DNA from: Paraburkholderia phenoliruptrix
Lineage (GTDB): Bacteria > Pseudomonadota > Gammaproteobacteria > Burkholderiales > Burkholderiaceae
Assembly: GCF_902859825.1 (NCBI RefSeq)
Contig: NZ_CADIKB010000025.1
Coordinates: 1 to 64,000, forward strand
Direction: 5' to 3'
DNA: 64,000 nt
Shown: positions 17,529-27,025 of the stretch, piece after piece
How the letters are laid out: each line of letters starts with the position of its first letter
Position numbering within the stretch: the stretch's first letter is position 1
Translations under genes and position numbers: made by a program
The notes under the pieces: model-generated
What the model saw: the letters and a program-made list of their open reading frames with translations, nothing else
What the model was told of the DNA's origin: nothing
Databases searched by the model: none

Positions 17529-17969
17529 CTACTTGCCCGATACCGACAGCCGCAGCTTGCCTGAACCGGCAGGCGTCAAGGTGATTTCCGTGCGCTTGCC
17601 CGGCGCGCCGAGATAAAAGTGCTGACGTCCCGGCGAATTCTGATCGTGCGTCGCGTCCGGCAAGCATGAGGCAATGTCTGCGGCGACGGCCTGCAAGGCA
17701 TCCGCCGTCGAACCCGAATCGCGATGCGGCGTCCACATGCACTGATAGCTGCCCCGCGCGGCGGAGCACTGCGCGTCGTCGCCATAGGGTTCGGCGACGC
17801 CTTTGCCGTCGTCCGCGGTGAGCGAGGCGAACCCGCCGGGCGCGGCCGCCACAATCCGTTTCAGCGATGCACAGGGGCTCGGCGAATCATCGGCATAGGC
17901 GGCGCAGGGTGCAAAGCCGCCGAGCGACGCGACGGCAAGCGTGGTAACGAATAGCGGCTTGAGCTTCAT
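17529..17969 (-). CDS. Secreted hypothetical protein
   Basis: A 146-residue protein with a clear signal peptide (cut near YADD, residue 26). The mature part has four Cys residues (Cys33, 68, 77 and 101 approximately), an even number that suggests disulphide bonds in the periplasm. No known domain is recognised. It converges on the phosphatase gene and is divergent from the kaiC-like gene. Confidence 0.75.
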   Translation of the reverse strand: MKLKPLFVTTLAVASLGGFAPCAAYADDSPSPCASLKRIVAAAPGGFASLTADDGKGVAEPYGDDAQCSAARGSYQCMWTPHRDSGSTADALQAVAADIASCLPDATHDQNSPGRQHFYLGAPGKRTEITLTPAGSGKLRLSVSGK

Positions 17970-18133
17970 GTCGGCGGGCGCTTTGAAGGTGGCAGATGCT
18001 CACGGCAAGAGCACGCTTCGTGCCCTTCCCGGCGGCGCCAGCCCGCGCCGCCCACCGATAGGCATGCAACTTGCATCCTCGCGATACCGGCTGACTGACC
18101 TTCAGTCCATCACCTGATGCCACAACCACCGCT

Positions 18134-19645
18134 ATGTCAAAAGCCAATCACACGACTGACCGCCTTCGCTCGGGAATCGACGGAATCGATGACGTCCTGG
18201 GAGGCGGTTTTACGCCGCACCGCATGTATCTCGTGGAAGGCGCGCCCGGCACGGGTAAAACTACGCTGGCCTTGCAATTTTTACTTAAAGGCGTCGAGGA
18301 AGGCCAAACCGGTCTGTACATTACGCTCTCGGAGACGCGCTCGGAGCTGATCTCGGTCGCCGACAGCCACGGCTGGGACCTGAGCCAGTTCCATATTCTC
18401 GAGCTGCTGTCCGACGAGGGGCTCGATCCGCAATTCGAGCAATCGGTGCTGCATCCCGCGGAGGTCGAGCTGGGCGAAACGGTGCGCAACGTGATCAGGC
18501 AAGTCGACGAAATCAAACCCGCGCGCATCGTCCTCGACAGTTTGTCGGAATTGCGCCTGCTGTCGCAGAACGCGCTGCGCTACCGGCGGCAGATTCTTGC
18601 CCTCAAGCGCTATTTCGCCACGCGCGAGTGCACCGTGCTGCTGCTCGACGACAACACCTCGGATCCGTCGGACATTCAGTTGCATAGCATCGCGCACGGC
18701 GTGATCACGCTCGATAACCTCGTGCACGACTACGGCGGCAACCGGCGCCGCGTGCGCATCGCCAAGATGCGCGGCATCAAGTTTCGCGAGGGCTATCACG
18801 ACTTCTCGCTCGACACGGGCGGCATCAAGGTCTATCCACGCCTTGTCGCCGCGGAGCATCACGCCGAATTCGATACGGCGTTGATGAGCACCGGCACGCC
18901 GGGCCTCGACGTGCTGCTCGGCGGCGGCCTGATTCCGGGCACCAATGCGCTGATCGTGGGTCCTTCGGGCGTCGGCAAAACCACCACGGTCGTCTCATGT
19001 CTGATTGCGGCTCTTCAACGAGGCGAGCGCTGCGTCTATTACGTATTCGACGAAACGCTCGTCACGCTGATCGCGCGGTGCGCGACGGTCGGCATGAATC
19101 TGCAGCCCTATGTGGATAGCGGCTTGCTCACGCTGCGCCAGATCGACCCGGCCGAAATCTCGCCGGGCGAATTCGCGACCGATGTGCGCGTCTCGGTCGA
19201 ACAAAGGGGCGTGAGATACGTCGCGATCGACAGCCTGAACGCCTACCTGCAAGCCATGCCGGGCGAGCGCTACCTGCTGCTGCAGATGCACGAACTGCTC
19301 GGCTATCTCAACCAGCAAGGCATCATCACCATGCTGGTGCTCGGGCAGCACGGCATTATCGGCGAGGTTCAAAGCGATATCGACATCAGCTATCTCAGCG
19401 ACGTCGTCATCCTGTTCCGTTACTTCGAGCATCACGGCGAAGTCCTGACCGCCGTGACTGCCGTGAAGAGTCGTGCCAATGCCCACGAGCGTTCCATCCG
19501 CCAGTTCAGGCTGACAGAGACCGGCGTCGAGGTGGGCGAAGCGCTGCGCGATTTCGAAGGCGTGCTCTCGGGGCTGCCCGCCTATCGCGGCAGCACCGCG
19601 CTGCTCGGCGCGACCGACCACGTCATCGACGCATCGCGGCAGTAA
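18134..19645 (+). CDS. KaiC-like double-domain RecA-family ATPase
   Basis: The 503-residue protein has two tandem RecA/KaiC domains with Walker A motifs GAPGTGKTT (36-44) and GPSGVGKTT (276-284), each preceded by the family's GIDGIDDVLGGG or GLDVLLGGG lead. In cyanobacteria KaiC is the clock ATPase and kinase; proteobacterial homologues without KaiA or KaiB act in stress or signalling. The gene is followed after 4 bases by a hybrid histidine kinase, a pairing that suggests a joint signalling unit. No kaiB is in the window. The ribosome binding site is weak; ATG at 18134 fits the family N-terminus. Confidence 0.9.
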   Translation: MSKANHTTDRLRSGIDGIDDVLGGGFTPHRMYLVEGAPGTGKTTLALQFLLKGVEEGQTGLYITLSETRSELISVADSHGWDLSQFHILELLSDEGLDPQFEQSVLHPAEVELGETVRNVIRQVDEIKPARIVLDSLSELRLLSQNALRYRRQILALKRYFATRECTVLLLDDNTSDPSDIQLHSIAHGVITLDNLVHDYGGNRRRVRIAKMRGIKFREGYHDFSLDTGGIKVYPRLVAAEHHAEFDTALMSTGTPGLDVLLGGGLIPGTNALIVGPSGVGKTTTVVSCLIAALQRGERCVYYVFDETLVTLIARCATVGMNLQPYVDSGLLTLRQIDPAEISPGEFATDVRVSVEQRGVRYVAIDSLNAYLQAMPGERYLLLQMHELLGYLNQQGIITMLVLGQHGIIGEVQSDIDISYLSDVVILFRYFEHHGEVLTAVTAVKSRANAHERSIRQFRLTETGVEVGEALRDFEGVLSGLPAYRGSTALLGATDHVIDASRQ

Positions 19646-19649
19646 GCTC

Positions 19650-21308
19650 ATGGAGCAACGCGTTCTGATCCTCGCGCCGTTTGGCCGCGACGCCGATGTC
19701 ATTGCCGAAGTCCTGAACAAGGACAACCGGGTATGCGTCGTCTGCCGCGATGCCGACGCGCTGACTGAAGCGCTCGACGCCGGCGCGGGCAGTGCGCTGA
19801 TCGCCGAAGAAGCGCTCGCCGACAAACACGCGACGCGTCTTTTCGACTGGCTCGAAAACCAGCCGGCGTGGTCCGACTTTCCCTTCATTCTGCTCGCGGC
19901 GGCCGGCATCGGGCATCGCTCGGCGCGCGGGATCGAAGTGCTGGAGCGGCTCGGCAATGTCGTCGTTCTCGAACGGCCGCTCAACTCGGAGACGCTGCGG
20001 CGCGCGGTCGCCTCGGGGCTGCGGGCGCGCGCCCGCCAATACGAATCGCGCCGCCATCTCGCCGAGCGCATCGAGGCGCAGGAAGCGTTAGTCCAACTAA
20101 ACGATTCGCTCGAAAGCAGGATCGCCGAGCGCACTCATGAGCTCGCCTCAGCCAACAACCGGCTGATGATGGAAATCCACGAGCGCGCAAAAGTGCAGGC
20201 CGTGCTCGTGCAGTCGCAGAAAATGGAAGCACTCGGTCAGCTCACCGGCGGCATCGCGCACGACTTCAACAATCTGCTGAACGTCATCATGGTCAACTCC
20301 GAGTTGATTGCGCGCGTGAGCGGCGACGAGCGCATTCGCGGCATGGCGGCGACCGTCAAGCGCGCGACCGAACGCGGCGCGAAACTGACGGGCCAGTTGC
20401 TCACTTTCTCGCGCAACAGCAACCTCGACCTGAAGGCCGTGGACGTCGTCGCCTTGCTGCAAGGCATGCGCGACATCATCACCGTGTCGCTCGGATCCGG
20501 CATCAGCTACAGCAATGAATTCGAAAGCGACGAGATGTGGACGCAGGCCGACGCGAACCAGCTGGAGCTTGCCGTGCTGAATCTCGCGATCAACGCACGC
20601 GACGCCATGCCCGGCGGCGGCCAGCTGAGCGTGCGCGTGAAGGAACGCCCCGCGCCGGATCAAACCCTCGCCGAGGGCCGCTATGTCGTGATCGAGGTCG
20701 CCGACACCGGCTCGGGCATACCGCCCGACATCGTGACGCGCGTGTTCGATCCGTTCTTTACGACGAAGCCGATCGGCAAAGGAACCGGACTCGGCTTGAG
20801 CCAGGTCTACGGCATCGCGCGCCAGGCGGGCGGCACCGCACGGCTCGTGAGCGAGGAAGGCGTCGGCACCACGGTCGAACTGTGGCTGCCGCAGCGCGAC
20901 CGCGCCGCCCCACAAAATGCCGAGGTCTTCGATACCGAGGCGAACGCTGTCGGCGAAAAACGCGTGCTCGTGATCGAAGACGACAGCGAAGTACGCGCCA
21001 TGCTCGTGGAGTCGCTGAAAATGCTCGGCTACAACGTGACGGAAGCCGCCGACGGGCGCGCCGGCCTGAACCGTCTCGAAGACGACAACCCGGACCTGCT
21101 GATGGTCGACTTCGCGATGCCCGGCATGAACGGTATCGACGTCATCGCGGAAGCGCGCAAGATGCGCCGCGATCTGCCGGTGATTCTCGCAACCGGTTAC
21201 GCCGACGTCGACATTTCCGGTCTTGCGGTGGAACGCTGCACGGTATTGCGCAAACCGTTTCAGCTCGACGATCTCGCGCGAACCATCCGGCTCGGACTGG
21301 TTGCCTGA
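19650..21308 (+). CDS. Hybrid sensor histidine kinase with terminal receiver
   Basis: The 552-residue protein starts with a receiver-like domain (about 1-125), has a coiled coil (about 130-185), a HisKA domain with H204 in GGIAHDFNNLLN, an HATPase domain (NLAINARDAMPGGG, DTGSGIPPD, GKGTGLGLS) and a C-terminal receiver (about 430-550) with D487 in MVDFAMPGMNG and a KPF lysine. The N-terminal receiver seems to lack a usual phospho-aspartate. No transmembrane helix is seen, so it is cytoplasmic. It is almost certainly co-transcribed with the KaiC-like ATPase, which may feed it its signal. Confidence 0.9.
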   Translation: MEQRVLILAPFGRDADVIAEVLNKDNRVCVVCRDADALTEALDAGAGSALIAEEALADKHATRLFDWLENQPAWSDFPFILLAAAGIGHRSARGIEVLERLGNVVVLERPLNSETLRRAVASGLRARARQYESRRHLAERIEAQEALVQLNDSLESRIAERTHELASANNRLMMEIHERAKVQAVLVQSQKMEALGQLTGGIAHDFNNLLNVIMVNSELIARVSGDERIRGMAATVKRATERGAKLTGQLLTFSRNSNLDLKAVDVVALLQGMRDIITVSLGSGISYSNEFESDEMWTQADANQLELAVLNLAINARDAMPGGGQLSVRVKERPAPDQTLAEGRYVVIEVADTGSGIPPDIVTRVFDPFFTTKPIGKGTGLGLSQVYGIARQAGGTARLVSEEGVGTTVELWLPQRDRAAPQNAEVFDTEANAVGEKRVLVIEDDSEVRAMLVESLKMLGYNVTEAADGRAGLNRLEDDNPDLLMVDFAMPGMNGIDVIAEARKMRRDLPVILATGYADVDISGLAVERCTVLRKPFQLDDLARTIRLGLVA

Positions 21309-21364
21309 AATACTTGCTTCATCCGGCGCCGCCAAAAAATTTCCAATTCGATAGTTTGCTAACG

Positions 21365-21383
21365 ATTGTTTTGGAAATACAAT
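21365..21383. promoter_or_regulatory. Candidate MarR operator
   Basis: ATTGT, nine bases, then ACAAT form an inverted repeat that ends 7 bases before the marR start codon, inside an AT-rich patch. Position and shape suit autoregulation by the MarR protein and control of the pump genes. Confidence 0.45.
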
Positions 21384-21390
21384 ACCGGCC

Positions 21391-21945
21391 ATGACGAATC
21401 TCGACGCCTTACGCCGCAAAGTCAGCAGCACGCTCGTGATTGCTGCCCGCAAGTGGCGGCGCACGAGTCATGGCGTGCTGTCCGCATTTAACGTGTCGGA
21501 GGCCTGCGCCACGCCGCTGCTGACGGCGAGCCGGCTTGGCGAAGCGGTCCGTCAGGTCACGCTGGCCGATTACATCGGCATTGAAGGGCCCTCGCTTGTG
21601 CGTCTGCTCGACCAGTTGTGCGCCGCGGGCCTCATGCGCCGCGACGAAGACCCCGCGGACCGGCGCGCCAAAACCGTGGTGCTGACCAAAGAAGGCCGAG
21701 CCGTGACGCAGAAAATGGAAGAAGAGCTCGTCACACTGCGTGCACAGGCGCTCAAAGGCATTTCACGCAGCGACCTCGAAGCCACCTTGCGCGTGCTGTC
21801 CGCGTTCACCGCTGATTCTGCGCAAGAGCCGCAAGCCGTGAGTACGGCGCGTGCCGCAAAGCAGAGCCCCTCCACGAAGTCAGCAAAAGCACAACGCGCG
21901 AAGCCGCGTCGCGCCACGCCTGAGGACCGGCGTAACGCGCCATGA
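21391..21945 (+). CDS. MarR family transcriptional regulator
   Basis: A 184-residue winged-helix regulator. The recognition region (LADYIGIEGPSLVRLLDQLCAAGLMRR, about 50-76) and wing (DPADRRAKTVVLTKEG, about 79-94) are typical of MarR. The last 45 residues form a Lys/Arg/Ala/Pro-rich tail that may add unspecific DNA contact. Its stop codon overlaps the pump ATG (ATGA), so it is the first gene of the efflux operon and probably represses it until an aromatic ligand binds. Confidence 0.9.
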   Translation: MTNLDALRRKVSSTLVIAARKWRRTSHGVLSAFNVSEACATPLLTASRLGEAVRQVTLADYIGIEGPSLVRLLDQLCAAGLMRRDEDPADRRAKTVVLTKEGRAVTQKMEEELVTLRAQALKGISRSDLEATLRVLSAFTADSAQEPQAVSTARAAKQSPSTKSAKAQRAKPRRATPEDRRNAP

Positions 21946-24044
21946 TCTACCCCTCCGCTCGCGACTGGCTCTTTTCGGTCAAGACTTTTGCCGCCGCGAT
22001 GATCGCGCTGTACATCGGCCTCGCGCTTGAATTGCCGCGTCCCTACTGGGCGATGGCCACGGTGTATATCGTGTCGAATCCGTTCGTCGGCGCCACACGC
22101 TCGAAAGCGATTTATCGTGCGCTCGGCACCGTGCTCGGCGCGTCGGCGGCCGTGCTGCTGGTGCCGCCCTTCGTCGAATCGCCTTATCTGTTCAGCGTGG
22201 TCCTCGCGCTCTGGGTCGGCACGCTGCTTTTTCTCGCCATGTCCGACCGCACCGCGCGCAGCTACGTGTTCCTGCTCGCGAGCTATACGATGCCGATCAT
22301 CGCGCTACCCGCCGTGACGAACCCCACGGGCGTGTTCGATCTTGCCGTGAGCCGCACGGAGGAGATCACGCTCGGCATTGTCTGCGCGAGCATTGTCGGC
22401 AGTGTGCTGTTTCCGAGCCGGCTCGCGCCGACCATCATCGAACGGACCGATGCGTGGTTTCGCGACGCCGCCTTTTACTCGACGGAAACGCTGTCGGGGC
22501 GCATTGCCGGCGCGGCGATTTCCGGTGCGCGGCAGCGGCTCGCGGCCACCATCAACGGTCTCGAGTTACTGCTGAGCCAGCTCGCGTACGATCACACGCG
22601 CCCCGACCTGCTCACGCGCGCGCACGAACTTCGCGGACGCATGCAACTGCTGCTGCCGCTCATGTCGGCGCTGGCCGATCCGCTCATCGCGCTCTATAAC
22701 AGCGGCAGCCACAAGTGGCCGGAAGGGCTCGAAGCACTGCTCGCGGATATCGTCAAATGGTTCAATGCGCCGCTGCCGGCCGCGAGCGCGGGCTATCATC
22801 CCGACCCCGCCGCGAACGCGCTGCGCGAGCGTGTTGCCGCGATGCAGCCGCCGCCCGCCGCGCTCACCACGTGGGAGGGCGCGCTGCTGTCCAGCGCGCT
22901 GTGGCGCATGAAGCAGGTGATCGACGTATGGCAGGACTGCCGCTCGCTGCGCATCATCATCACGCGTGAAGAAGGCTTCTGGCGGCCGCGTTTTCGTCAT
23001 TGGCGGCTTGGCGGCACAGAACGTTTCTACGATCGCGGCATGATGCTGTTTTCCACCGGCTCCACCGCAGCAGCCGTGATTCTCGCGTGCAGTTTGTGGA
23101 TCGGCTCGGGCTGGGCGGATGGCGCCAGCGCCGTGACACTCGCCGCGGTCGCGTGCTGCTTCTTCGCCGCACTCGACGAACCCGCGCCGATGGTGTTCCG
23201 CTTCTTCGTTGCAACCGCTATCAGCGTGGTCGCGGCAGGCGTGTATCTGTTCGCCGTCTTGCCGCACGTGCATGACTTCCCGATGCTGGTGATTCTGTTC
23301 GCCGCGCCGTTCATTCTGGTCGGCACGCTGATTCCGCGCCCGCAGTTCAATATGGTCACAGTGCTCGTCGCCGTGAACACCGCGACATTCATCAGCATTC
23401 AGGACGCTTACGACGCGAACTTCCTGACCTTCCTGAACAGCAATCTCGCGGGTCTCGCAGGGCTGCTCTACGCCTATGTGTGGACTCGTGTGACGCGTCC
23501 GTTCGGCGCAGAACTCGCGGCGGCTCGTCTGTTGCGCTCGAGCTGGAGCGACGTCGCCTTGACCGCGTCCACGCGACCCATCGAAGACCCGCGCAATCAC
23601 GCGGCGCGCATGCTCGACCGGCTGATGCAGCTGATTCCGCGGCTCGGCGCGACCGACGACCATCGTCATCCTTCTATCGAAAGCTTTCGCGATCTGCGTA
23701 TCGCGTTCAACTCCATCGACCTGCGCCGGCTCACGCGCAAGCTGGGCGGCGAAGCGCCGGCCGCGATCGAGCAGGTGCTCGACGACGTACGCGCCTATTA
23801 CGAAAGCTGCGTGAACCGTCGCATGCGCGAGCCGGTGCCGAGGAGCCTCATGTCGTCGATCGATTCAGCCGTCGCGCGCGTCACCGCACAAGGGCTCGCG
23901 AATGCCGGCGCGCCGAGCGCGGCCTCGCAGACTTCGGCACGCCATTTGCGCGACGCGCTGCATGCGTTGATCGGCTTGCGTCTGTCGCTCTTTCCCGCCA
24001 CGCTGCAAGCAGTCGCGCCGCCCGCACGCGAGGCGGGTGCCTGA
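21942..24044 (+). CDS. FUSC family efflux transporter (AaeB-like)
   Basis: The 700-residue inner-membrane protein has the fusaric-acid-resistance layout: an N-terminal block of helices (about 15-160), a long cytoplasmic segment (about 165-345), a second helix block (about 360-500) and a cytoplasmic C-terminus. AaeB of E. coli exports p-hydroxybenzoic acid with AaeA; fusaric-acid pumps are related. The neighbours (DUF1656, HlyD adaptor, outer-membrane factor) complete a tripartite pump. It overlaps marR by 4 bases. Confidence 0.9.
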   Translation: MIYPSARDWLFSVKTFAAAMIALYIGLALELPRPYWAMATVYIVSNPFVGATRSKAIYRALGTVLGASAAVLLVPPFVESPYLFSVVLALWVGTLLFLAMSDRTARSYVFLLASYTMPIIALPAVTNPTGVFDLAVSRTEEITLGIVCASIVGSVLFPSRLAPTIIERTDAWFRDAAFYSTETLSGRIAGAAISGARQRLAATINGLELLLSQLAYDHTRPDLLTRAHELRGRMQLLLPLMSALADPLIALYNSGSHKWPEGLEALLADIVKWFNAPLPAASAGYHPDPAANALRERVAAMQPPPAALTTWEGALLSSALWRMKQVIDVWQDCRSLRIIITREEGFWRPRFRHWRLGGTERFYDRGMMLFSTGSTAAAVILACSLWIGSGWADGASAVTLAAVACCFFAALDEPAPMVFRFFVATAISVVAAGVYLFAVLPHVHDFPMLVILFAAPFILVGTLIPRPQFNMVTVLVAVNTATFISIQDAYDANFLTFLNSNLAGLAGLLYAYVWTRVTRPFGAELAAARLLRSSWSDVALTASTRPIEDPRNHAARMLDRLMQLIPRLGATDDHRHPSIESFRDLRIAFNSIDLRRLTRKLGGEAPAAIEQVLDDVRAYYESCVNRRMREPVPRSLMSSIDSAVARVTAQGLANAGAPSAASQTSARHLRDALHALIGLRLSLFPATLQAVAPPAREAGA

Positions 24045-24077
24045 TGCGCGGCCCAACCCCTTTGCCCCGTTCCCGCG

Positions 24078-24287
24078 ATGATCGGTGAAATCGATATCTT
24101 CGGCGTATTCGTGCCGGCCGTGCTGGTGCTGATGCTGGTCGCCTACCTGATCAACCTCGCCATCCGCGCGGTGCTCGCGCGCGTCGGCTTTTATCGCTTC
24201 GTGTGGCATCGCTCCATCTTCGATCTCGGCATCTATGTACTGGTGCTGGGCCTTGTCGTCGTCGTTTCGCACAGACTCGTTTCGTGA
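24078..24287 (+). CDS. DUF1656 small membrane protein (AaeX-like)
   Basis: A 69-residue protein with two hydrophobic helices (about 8-30 and 46-66) and the DUF1656 opening IDIFGVFVP. Such proteins, called AaeX in E. coli, are always found between FUSC pumps and HlyD adaptors; their exact role is unknown. It lies 33 bases after the pump gene and 7 bases before the adaptor start. Confidence 0.88.
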   Translation: MIGEIDIFGVFVPAVLVLMLVAYLINLAIRAVLARVGFYRFVWHRSIFDLGIYVLVLGLVVVVSHRLVS

Positions 24288-24294
24288 AATCAAC

Positions 24295-25269
24295 GTGAAA
24301 AAAACCTGGTTCTCCGTCGGTCAGATCCTGCTGACCCTGATCGTCGTCGTGATTGCGGCGCTCGTGCTGTGGAAACTGGTCGGCTACTACATGTTCGCGC
24401 CATGGACTCGCGACGGGCATGTGCGCGCCGACGTGATTCAGGTCGCGCCCGATGTCTCGGGACTGATCTCGTCGGTTGAAGTCGTGGACAACCAGCAGGT
24501 GAAGCACGGCCAGGTGCTGTTCGTCATCGATCAGGCGCGTTATGCGCTTGCGCTGCGTCAGGCGCAGGCCACGGCGCAGCAACGCCGCGCCACGCTCGAC
24601 CAGGCGCGGCGCGAAGACGCGCGCAATCGCAAGCTCGGCAATCTCGTCGCCGCCGAAGTCGCCGAAGAGAGCCGCTCGCGCGTCGATCAGGCGGAAGCGG
24701 CACTGGCCGACGCGAATGTCGCCGTCGACACCGCCAGGCTGAACCTGCAACGCTCGACGATCGTGAGCCCCGTCGACGGTTATCTGAACGACCGTGCGCC
24801 GCGTGCCGGCGAATTCGTGGCGGCGGGACGCGCGGTGCTTTCCGTGGTGGACATGCATTCGTTTCGCGTCGACGGCTACTTCGAAGAGACGAAGCTCGGC
24901 GGTATCGAGATCGGCCAACCGGTGGACATCAGCGTCATGGGCGAGCCTCACGTGCTGCGCGGCCACGTGCAGAGCATCGTGGCGGGTATCGAGGACCGCG
25001 ACCGCACACAGGGCACCAATCTGCTGCCGAACGTGAATCCGGCCTTCAGCTGGGTACGGCTCGCCCAGCGCATTCCGGTGCGCGTCGCGCTCGACGAAGT
25101 GCCCGCTGATTTCCGCCTGATCGCGGGGCGCACCGCGACCGTGTCGGTGCGCGAAGCCGGGAAGCCGCGGGCGTCGCATGCGGCGGGCGCTTCCTATGCT
25201 TCGGGGGCTTCGGGGGCCGCCGCGGCACAACCCGCGCCCGCTGCCATCGCTTCGGGCGCCTCGCAATGA
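24295..25269 (+). CDS. HlyD family periplasmic adaptor (AaeA-like)
   Basis: The 324-residue protein is the membrane-fusion adaptor linking the FUSC pump to the outer-membrane channel. It has an N-terminal anchor (about 8-30), the biotinyl-lipoyl-like segment (RADVIQVAPDVSGLISSV), a coiled-coil hairpin (about 80-145) and the beta-barrel part. The start is GTG at 24295: the longer frame would begin inside DUF1656. The last 35 residues are Ala/Ser/Gly-rich, probably unstructured. Its stop overlaps the start of the next gene (ATGA). Confidence 0.9.
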   Translation: MKKTWFSVGQILLTLIVVVIAALVLWKLVGYYMFAPWTRDGHVRADVIQVAPDVSGLISSVEVVDNQQVKHGQVLFVIDQARYALALRQAQATAQQRRATLDQARREDARNRKLGNLVAAEVAEESRSRVDQAEAALADANVAVDTARLNLQRSTIVSPVDGYLNDRAPRAGEFVAAGRAVLSVVDMHSFRVDGYFEETKLGGIEIGQPVDISVMGEPHVLRGHVQSIVAGIEDRDRTQGTNLLPNVNPAFSWVRLAQRIPVRVALDEVPADFRLIAGRTATVSVREAGKPRASHAAGASYASGASGAAAAQPAPAAIASGASQ

Positions 25270-26801
25270 AACTGCCGCGCCGCATGCCGTCCCTGCCGTC
25301 TCCCACCGCGAGCGCACTCGCACTCGCCCTGCTGCCGCTCGCCGCGCTGCTCAACGGCTGCATGAATGTCGGCCCGAATTATTCGCTGCCGAAAGACGCC
25401 CTCGTCAACGCGCCGCTCGCCAATGCGCCCATCGAAGGCGCCGACGCCGCGCTCACCACGCGCGCCAATGTGCCGGCCGTGTGGTGGAAGCTATACGACG
25501 ATCCGGTCCTGAACAGTCTCGTCGACGAAGCACTGCAATCCAATACCGACCTGCGCGTGGCCGCCGCGAATCTCGCGCGCTCGCGCGAGGCGCTCGGCGT
25601 CGCGCAGGCGCAAGGCGGGTTCTCCGGCAAGGCATCGGCGGCTTTCCAGCGCGCGCAGGAATCGGGCGAACAATACTTGCTGACCGAGAAATTGCCGGTT
25701 GTGAACGAAGGCGACGTCGGCATCAGCGTCGCCTATGAGATCGATTTGTTCGGCAAGCTGCGGCGCGGCGTGGAAGCGGCCCAGGCCGACGCCGAAGCAG
25801 TGCAGGCCGCGGGCGATCTCGCGCGAATCACAGTGGTCGCCGATGTGGTGCGCGCCTACGTCGAACAATGTTCTGCCGCCGAGGAGCTGAAAATCGCGCA
25901 GCAATCGCTCGCGTTGCAAAAGCAGCGCGTGGATGTATCGCGGCGCCTGCGTGACGCGGGCCGCGGCAATCAGACCGAAGTCACGCGCGGGCAAACGCAG
26001 GTGGATACCTTGTCAGCGGATATTCCGCGTTACACCGCGCGCCGCAAGATCGCGCAGTACCGGCTCGCGGCGCTGCTCGCGCGCGCGCCGTCCGACTTGC
26101 CGCCCGCCGCTCTCGCCTGCGAAAAGCTGCCGCAGATCAGGCAGCCCATTCCCGTCGGCGACGGCGCCGCACTGCTCAAGCGCCGGCCCGACGTGCGCGA
26201 GGCCGAGCGTCAACTGGCGGCTTCCACGGCGCGCATCGGCGTGGCGACCGGCGCGCTGTATCCCACGGTGAGTATCGGCGCCTCGGCGGGTTTAACGGGC
26301 GTGCTCGAAGATCTCGGCACCTCGCCCACCGCGCGTTGGGGCTTCGGTCCGCTCATCAGTTGGACTTTTCCTGCGAACGGCGCGCGCGGCCGCGTGCGGG
26401 AAGCAGCGGCGTCGAGCCAGGTGGCGTTGGCCCGCTTCGACGGCGTCGTCTTGACCGCGTTGCGCGAAACCGAGACCAACCTCGCGACCTACGCGTCCGA
26501 TTACGCTCGCGCCGAAGCGTTGCGCGCCGCGCTCAAATCGGCAGCGCAATCCGCTGACGAAACGCACCGGCTGTATCGCGCGGGCCGCGAGTCCTTCATC
26601 TCCGATCTGGACGCAACGCGCACGCTCACCTCGACGAAATCGCAGGTCGCGGCGGCCGAAGGCCAGGTGGCCATCGACCAGGTCAATCTGTTCCTCGCAC
26701 TCGGCGGCGGCTGGGAACAGGATCGGCAAAGCGCGCCTGCGGCCGGCGCGCCGACAGGAGCGAGCGCAACGGCACCGACGGCGACAAGCAAAGCTCCCTA
26801 A
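25266..26801 (+). CDS. Outer-membrane factor lipoprotein, NodT/OprM family
   Basis: The 511-residue protein is a TolC-like efflux channel. It has a lipoprotein signal with lipobox LLNGC (Cys near residue 32) and the two repeated OEP domains, with VPAVWWKLYDDPVLNSLVDEAL at the family's start (20 or fewer residues of which are diagnostic: WWKLYDDP). It closes the MarR-FUSC-DUF1656-HlyD operon with which it shares an ATGA junction, giving a complete three-part pump, most likely for aromatic acids or antimicrobial phenolics. Confidence 0.92.
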   Translation: MKLPRRMPSLPSPTASALALALLPLAALLNGCMNVGPNYSLPKDALVNAPLANAPIEGADAALTTRANVPAVWWKLYDDPVLNSLVDEALQSNTDLRVAAANLARSREALGVAQAQGGFSGKASAAFQRAQESGEQYLLTEKLPVVNEGDVGISVAYEIDLFGKLRRGVEAAQADAEAVQAAGDLARITVVADVVRAYVEQCSAAEELKIAQQSLALQKQRVDVSRRLRDAGRGNQTEVTRGQTQVDTLSADIPRYTARRKIAQYRLAALLARAPSDLPPAALACEKLPQIRQPIPVGDGAALLKRRPDVREAERQLAASTARIGVATGALYPTVSIGASAGLTGVLEDLGTSPTARWGFGPLISWTFPANGARGRVREAAASSQVALARFDGVVLTALRETETNLATYASDYARAEALRAALKSAAQSADETHRLYRAGRESFISDLDATRTLTSTKSQVAAAEGQVAIDQVNLFLALGGGWEQDRQSAPAAGAPTGASATAPTATSKAP

Positions 26802-26903
26802 CCTCATCGCGCGATTGCTTACGTTTTATTTCTGACAAACTTTCTTTTCCCTTTCATTTACGGTTAAATACGGGCCACTCACCACACGTTACGAGGCCAA
26901 CGT

Positions 26904-26996
26904 ATGTCGTCATTCATGAAAAGCGCAGCAGCATTGGGCGGATGCATCGGCATCTTCACGGCGGTGGTGGCCGTGCTCGAGTTGCTGGCGAGCTAG
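26904..26996 (+). CDS. Small membrane protein, 30 residues
   Basis: A 30-codon frame beginning MSSFMKSAAALGG and ending AVLELLAS forms one hydrophobic helix. CGAGG lies 9 bases before its ATG, which is a good position. An AT-rich patch (26816-26870) upstream could hold a promoter. It lies 102 bases after the pump operon. Small single-helix proteins of this kind often bind membrane transporters; function unknown, and it could be a chance frame. Confidence 0.5.
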   Translation: MSSFMKSAAALGGCIGIFTAVVAVLELLAS

Positions 26997-27025
26997 GAGG
27001 CGCTTGCCCGCGAAGCGCCGGTGCA

